Of a stretch of 64,000 nucleotides of DNA, positions 60,093-64,000 are shown piece after piece. The stretch is taken from assembly GCA_022410635.1 (NCBI GenBank), contig JAJVDF010000455.1, positions 664,360 to 728,359 of the forward strand, in the 5' to 3' direction. Position 1 is the first letter of the stretch; each line of letters starts with the position of its first letter. Source of the stretch: Tretioscincus oriximinensis (Eukaryota > Chordata > Lepidosauria > Squamata > Gymnophthalmidae). A model generated the notes under the pieces. The model worked only from the letters and a program-made list of their open reading frames with translations, was not told the DNA's origin and ran no database searches. A program made the position numbers and the translations under genes.

Positions 60093-61139
60093 ACAGAAAT
60101 AAATTTAAGCTGGATGTGCACTTAGGTGCTGTGTCCCATGATAGATAATCTCTTGTCTGCATNCGTATAATAGGTTTCCTCTGAGGTTGGCTCAGTTCAA
60201 TTTAAGACAGAATGAAAACTAGACCACTTAAAGAAGAGGGACTATGTAACATTGGTTCTTGGTTTCATAGTGATATGTAATTTTCATAAGTTCCCAAGAT
60301 ACTGACAATGACAACCTTTACAGATTCCTAAAGTACTGACAACTGTATTTTAAAGTGAGAAAAGCAGTTGACAATTTCTGTTGATAGTCTCATTTGTCTT
60401 TTTGCACAAGGAAAACAAAGTGACCACTCCAACATTTTGTGGAATAAACATTTGCAGGTTGAAAGCAAACACCCATGAAAGAAGTGGCATAGCGTGAATT
60501 GCCATCTGACACAAAGAAGGACAGCACCAGCACCAGCACCTGCCCCTCAAATGCACCTGCTACTGCTTACCATCTTGTTTCCCTCCATAGTTGGGCAGCT
60601 GAAGTGGCAGCTGGCTAGCCAAGAGGTTTCTATCCAGGCCAGACCTGCCTCCTTCCCATCGGCATCTACCCTTCTCCCGCCCTCCCTTCTCTGCCACTGC
60701 CTGGGCTTTTCTGTCCTGTTGCACCTGGCTGCATTCTCTGTAGAATATTCAAACATTGGGAGATTTGCTGTGTTAGAGAGCGGGCACAATATTTTATATT
60801 AATTATTAGCACTTAAAAAATGCACCCCTAAGAATTTTGTCCTGAGGTCGAGCATCCTTCTGCCTCATCCTGTACTATACCACTGCATGTAACTCCCACA
60901 AACGGCAAGGGGACTTATTCACAAAATCCATAAAAGCAGGGAGAGTGCACAGGCCATGGCAATTTTTTGCAGACTCATGGCAAGATGTTTGTGCAATCTT
61001 TGCAAAGGAGGACATGAGTTTAAACTAAGCCAAGCTTAGACAGATGGAAGGCAAAAGCAGCTTACCTAATAAAATAGAAAGATCCCAATCCAGTAGGATT
61101 AACTATGAAAGACAAGAAATAGCAAGAAACCTAAACAGT

Positions 61140-61690
61140 ACCACTTCAGGCTTTTCAAAAGTCCAGAACATGAAATATATTACTGATGTGCTGATTAAGT
61201 TTAGTTGAATCCGCATAATCAGTATCTCTTCATTGGTTCGCTTAAAAATATTTTAGTGTCATCCCGTCACATGTAGACTACTTCATGACACATCTATTTT
61301 TGATCTGTGTACTTTAGCTTTGTGGATGCTGGTGAAATGTCTGAAATGAAGAAGAACTCTCGTCCCTGTTGGATTTGCCTCACCTCTGAAATTTCTCCTG
61401 CAGCTGTTTCCCTCTCATTGGGACAAAAGCAGACATGCAAACAAGTTCCTCCATATCGATTATAAATTTAGAGGGTTTGATTAGATTTTTATAACTTCAT
61501 GCATTAATAAAAACTGAACTACTGTTACTGCCTTTACAATGTTTGTAAATAGTATTAACAGGCTCACAGCATTATGCCTGAAGTGGTTTATGGAAACTGA
61601 TAGTTGTACAGTGTACTCGGTATATTTTATTTGATCTTTCAGTTAGGGCCTTTTTAAATGCAGAAATAGACAACAAATAATAGTAGTGTT
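61140..61690. promoter_or_regulatory. Candidate conserved noncoding element
   Basis: A long complex block without repeat signatures, with several homeodomain-type cores (tgctgattaagtttag, tgattagattttta, gcattaataaaaac). It is the longest such block in the upstream intron. Conservation was not tested. Confidence 0.3.
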
Positions 61691-62159
61691 GCAGTACTGA
61701 AAAGTCACTACAATTTAGTTTTAATAGATTTAGTAATACCATTTAAACTGTTAAAGTTAATAAATATAGATTTGTAGAATTAAAACTATTGAACAATTGG
61801 GGAGCTAGCAACTCACAAAATTAAAATTTTATAACTCAAAGTCAAAGACAGTGTTGCAGAGTTTAAATATTTCATAACTGACATTTTCAAAGTCTACTGT
61901 GTGAAACTGGATTTTGATTTTTCAATCCAATAGTCCTTTGCAAGAGGATTTTTTGTAAAAAAAAATCAAGATACAACCAGTGCCTTCATTAGGAAATAAA
62001 ATAATATATGAATAGTATTACTATAAGACAATTACTAATTCAAAAAAAATAAATTACAATACATCAAGGTTCCACTCAGTGGTATTTATATTTTATGCAT
62101 GTATGATGTATGCTTTATTGTTTTTTTCTAAACTTTTTTGACCTGTAACTTTGGCTAAT

Positions 62160-62340
62160 TATTCTTATTCTTATTATTTACAATACCTTTGCATCAAAGG
62201 GTGGTGAACATAACTTTGGTTGCTTTTTCCACACCAAACACCCTGTGAGGTAGGCAGGGTTGAGAGAGTCCCATGGCTTCATGGAAGAGTGGGAGATGAA
62301 GTACCAACATTCTAACCATTACACTAAACTGGCTTTCAGT
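62160..62340 (-). mobile_element. Decayed squamate repeat (family H)
   Basis: ccctgtgaggtaggcagggt and tgagagagtcccatgg, then attctaaccattacactaaa, a word order I recall as common in squamate genomes. Confidence 0.45.
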
Positions 62341-63642
62341 ATAACACCTATTTAAAATGTCGTAGNAGATAACTGTTTAGACAACTGGTCTCATTAGTGT
62401 TACAGCAGTATTCTTTGGTGACCAGAAGTATGATGATAAATTTATTTGTTTGAACTATCATGATCCATTCATGTGGAATTTTATGCAACAATGACATAAG
62501 AGAACAACTGATATTGATACTAAAAGGACATTTGGGTACGGTCCATGCATTTTCTTATAGTATCTCATGTCAAGCTGGATTGTGATCATGATGGCCTGNG
62601 GCTCAGCCTAAAATCACTCTGTGGTCCCATACTGACATAGTCTGTAATCTACAAAAACACACCATGCCTCCCTCTAGCAAGAATCAACCTCAAAGAGTAA
62701 CTAGAGTACACAAAAGTCTGAAGTAGACAAAAATATCCATATAATACATGAACAATAATATATGTGAACAAAGATATATACAGTTACGCTAATGCCCATG
62801 TATGGGCATACAAAGAGGCAAGCAAGATAACGAAGCAACACTCAGAGAGATGAATAGCTGAGATCAGATAAATACAAAAACAGAGGAGGGTCTTTAATCT
62901 AATCAGATAATGTTTTTCATTTATACTGAACTGATACTCTTTCTGTTTAATCCTAACAGAAAATGGTTCCCATTCACATTGGACTGGCATTCATTTCGTC
63001 ACTCTGGAGGACTTTCCTGTCTGAAGTGGACCAAAAGCCAACTAAGGTGTATTTGGATCAATTCAAATTATTTCACCTCAGAGAGTGATCCCTGTCCTTG
63101 TTTTTTCCAATATAGGGGCTAGGAATCTGGACTTTTCAGGATGGAAACCAACCTACTTTGACGCAGGAAAAAACACGACTCCAAAATCCCTCCTGTCCAA
63201 TCATACACAATGCTATGAGCATTGCTGAAGTGGGAATACATGCACAAGAAGAGTGTGGGCAACTAGGTTTGCAACTGCTGTGTTCCACTTTCCTTACAAG
63301 ACAATCACAAAAAAAATCATCACACNCTCAATGAAAGCTGCAGTGTTTTCAAACTTATTTCACACACATACACCTGCTCTTATGGTCCTAAAGCACAGCA
63401 GTAAGATTGTTTCCCCTAAAAATTGCTTTATTTTGTTCCTCCTTTTCTCAGAGTTCTGTGAGATTACATAATTGCACAAATATCAAACATTAAAAGGGAA
63501 ATACATTTATCATAATGTTCGGAACATTTCAAACAGCAAAAGCCTTAAGAAATGATATTAAGCTTTGCTTAAAATCACTTTAATCTGAATACATATTTTT
63601 GGCTTCTCTCCTGCATGCTATATTTGTGTACGAATAGACTCT

Positions 63643-63700
63643 CCTTCCCTTCCTCTCTCTCTCTCTCTCTCACACACAAACACACACACCTCTTTCCCTA
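63643..63700. repeat. (CT)n(CA)n compound microsatellite
   Basis: A ctctctctctctctctct run followed by cacacacaaacacacacac. Confidence 0.9.
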
Positions 63701-64000
63701 CCAGAGTTTAATTATGACTGATAACACACTAACTCCAAATCAGTAAGGCGATCCTTTGATCCATTTTGTTGTCAAATACATCCCCCCTCCCGCAAATGGC
63801 AAGAGTAACACATATCATTTCACAGATAATGTTTTAATATCCTGCGTTGAATAAAAGTTTTTTTTAATCAAGTTGCATTGGTAGCACTGAACTACACAAG
63901 GGGCTTGGGGGTTGCAGATGGCTGCATTACTCTAAATGTTCAAGCTTGACTGACCCATTTCATCAGCACTGTCAGAGCCTTGCACTGATACATGTTGACA

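Larger units (their letters stand above)
29885..64000 (-). other. NPAS3: 3' part of the preceding NPAS3 intron, at least 34 kb
   Basis: Read on the minus strand, this lies before the acceptor at 29885. The exon expected next, which should end in the Ser-rich SETPEP region of PAS-A, was looked for and not seen, so the intron appears to run past the window edge. Stretches without recognised features include 32120-34460, 35940-36580, 38800-39905, 44800-46660, 47400-49300, 52220-53370, 56165-57600, 60095-61130 and 62345-63640. They are AT-rich and resemble ordinary intron. Confidence 0.8.

Noticed and set aside
29885..64000. The preceding NPAS3 exon (PAS-A start, ending SETPEP)
   Set aside because: I looked for it on the minus strand and found no matching frame with splice sites. 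It probably lies beyond the window.

Overview
This window is vertebrate nuclear DNA, most probably from a squamate reptile. It is AT-rich and intron-dominated. It is full of sauropsid-type interspersed repeats: a tRNA-derived SINE whose body resembles Sauria SINEs, decayed 3' ends of CR1/L2-like LINEs, L1 fragments, and many Harbinger-like and hAT-like MITEs. Single undetermined bases (n) are scattered at roughly one per kilobase. There are no operons, CRISPR arrays or bacterial signals.

The host content is part of one gene on the minus strand, NPAS3 (neuronal PAS domain protein 3, a bHLH-PAS transcription factor). Two coding exons are recognisable. The upstream exon (29766-29884, 119 bp) enters in phase 1 and encodes the stretch from ESTSPSLL to SSGYK in the PAS-A region. 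The downstream exon (2632-2825, 194 bp) starts in phase 0 at VIHITGRL and ends in phase 2 after CEN. It carries the end of PAS-A, the linker and the start of PAS-B. The frames join cleanly, so the window spans about 2.6 kb of the next intron, a complete intron of about 26.9 kb, and at least 34 kb of the preceding intron. No other exon was recognised.

The introns fall into three kinds of sequence. (1) Mobile DNA, often nested. Examples are a young 5'-truncated L1 with an open 554-codon ORF2 end and identical 40-bp target duplications (42906-44797); a very GC-rich hAT-like MITE with an exact 8-bp duplication inside a LINE copy (22416-22952); a second hAT-like MITE inside a foldback repeat, with an exact 8-bp duplication (36812-37332); a Harbinger-like MITE inside a LINE copy and itself holding a smaller foldback (13498-14273); and three copies of an LTR-like element of about 0.9-1 kb. 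(2) Low-complexity tracts: (TTA)n, a CT tract of over 300 bp, GA tracts, GT/CA runs and a CTAT/CTGC tract. (3) Apparently single-copy AT-rich DNA, in which a few blocks look like conserved enhancers by texture only. NPAS3 is known in mammals for its many conserved and accelerated noncoding elements.

The most unusual host-related observation is a near-identical 47-bp inverted repeat (2281-2327 and 3653-3699). Its arms lie in the two introns flanking the 194-bp exon, so the pre-mRNA could fold around that exon. The exon also has an atypical donor (gtatca).
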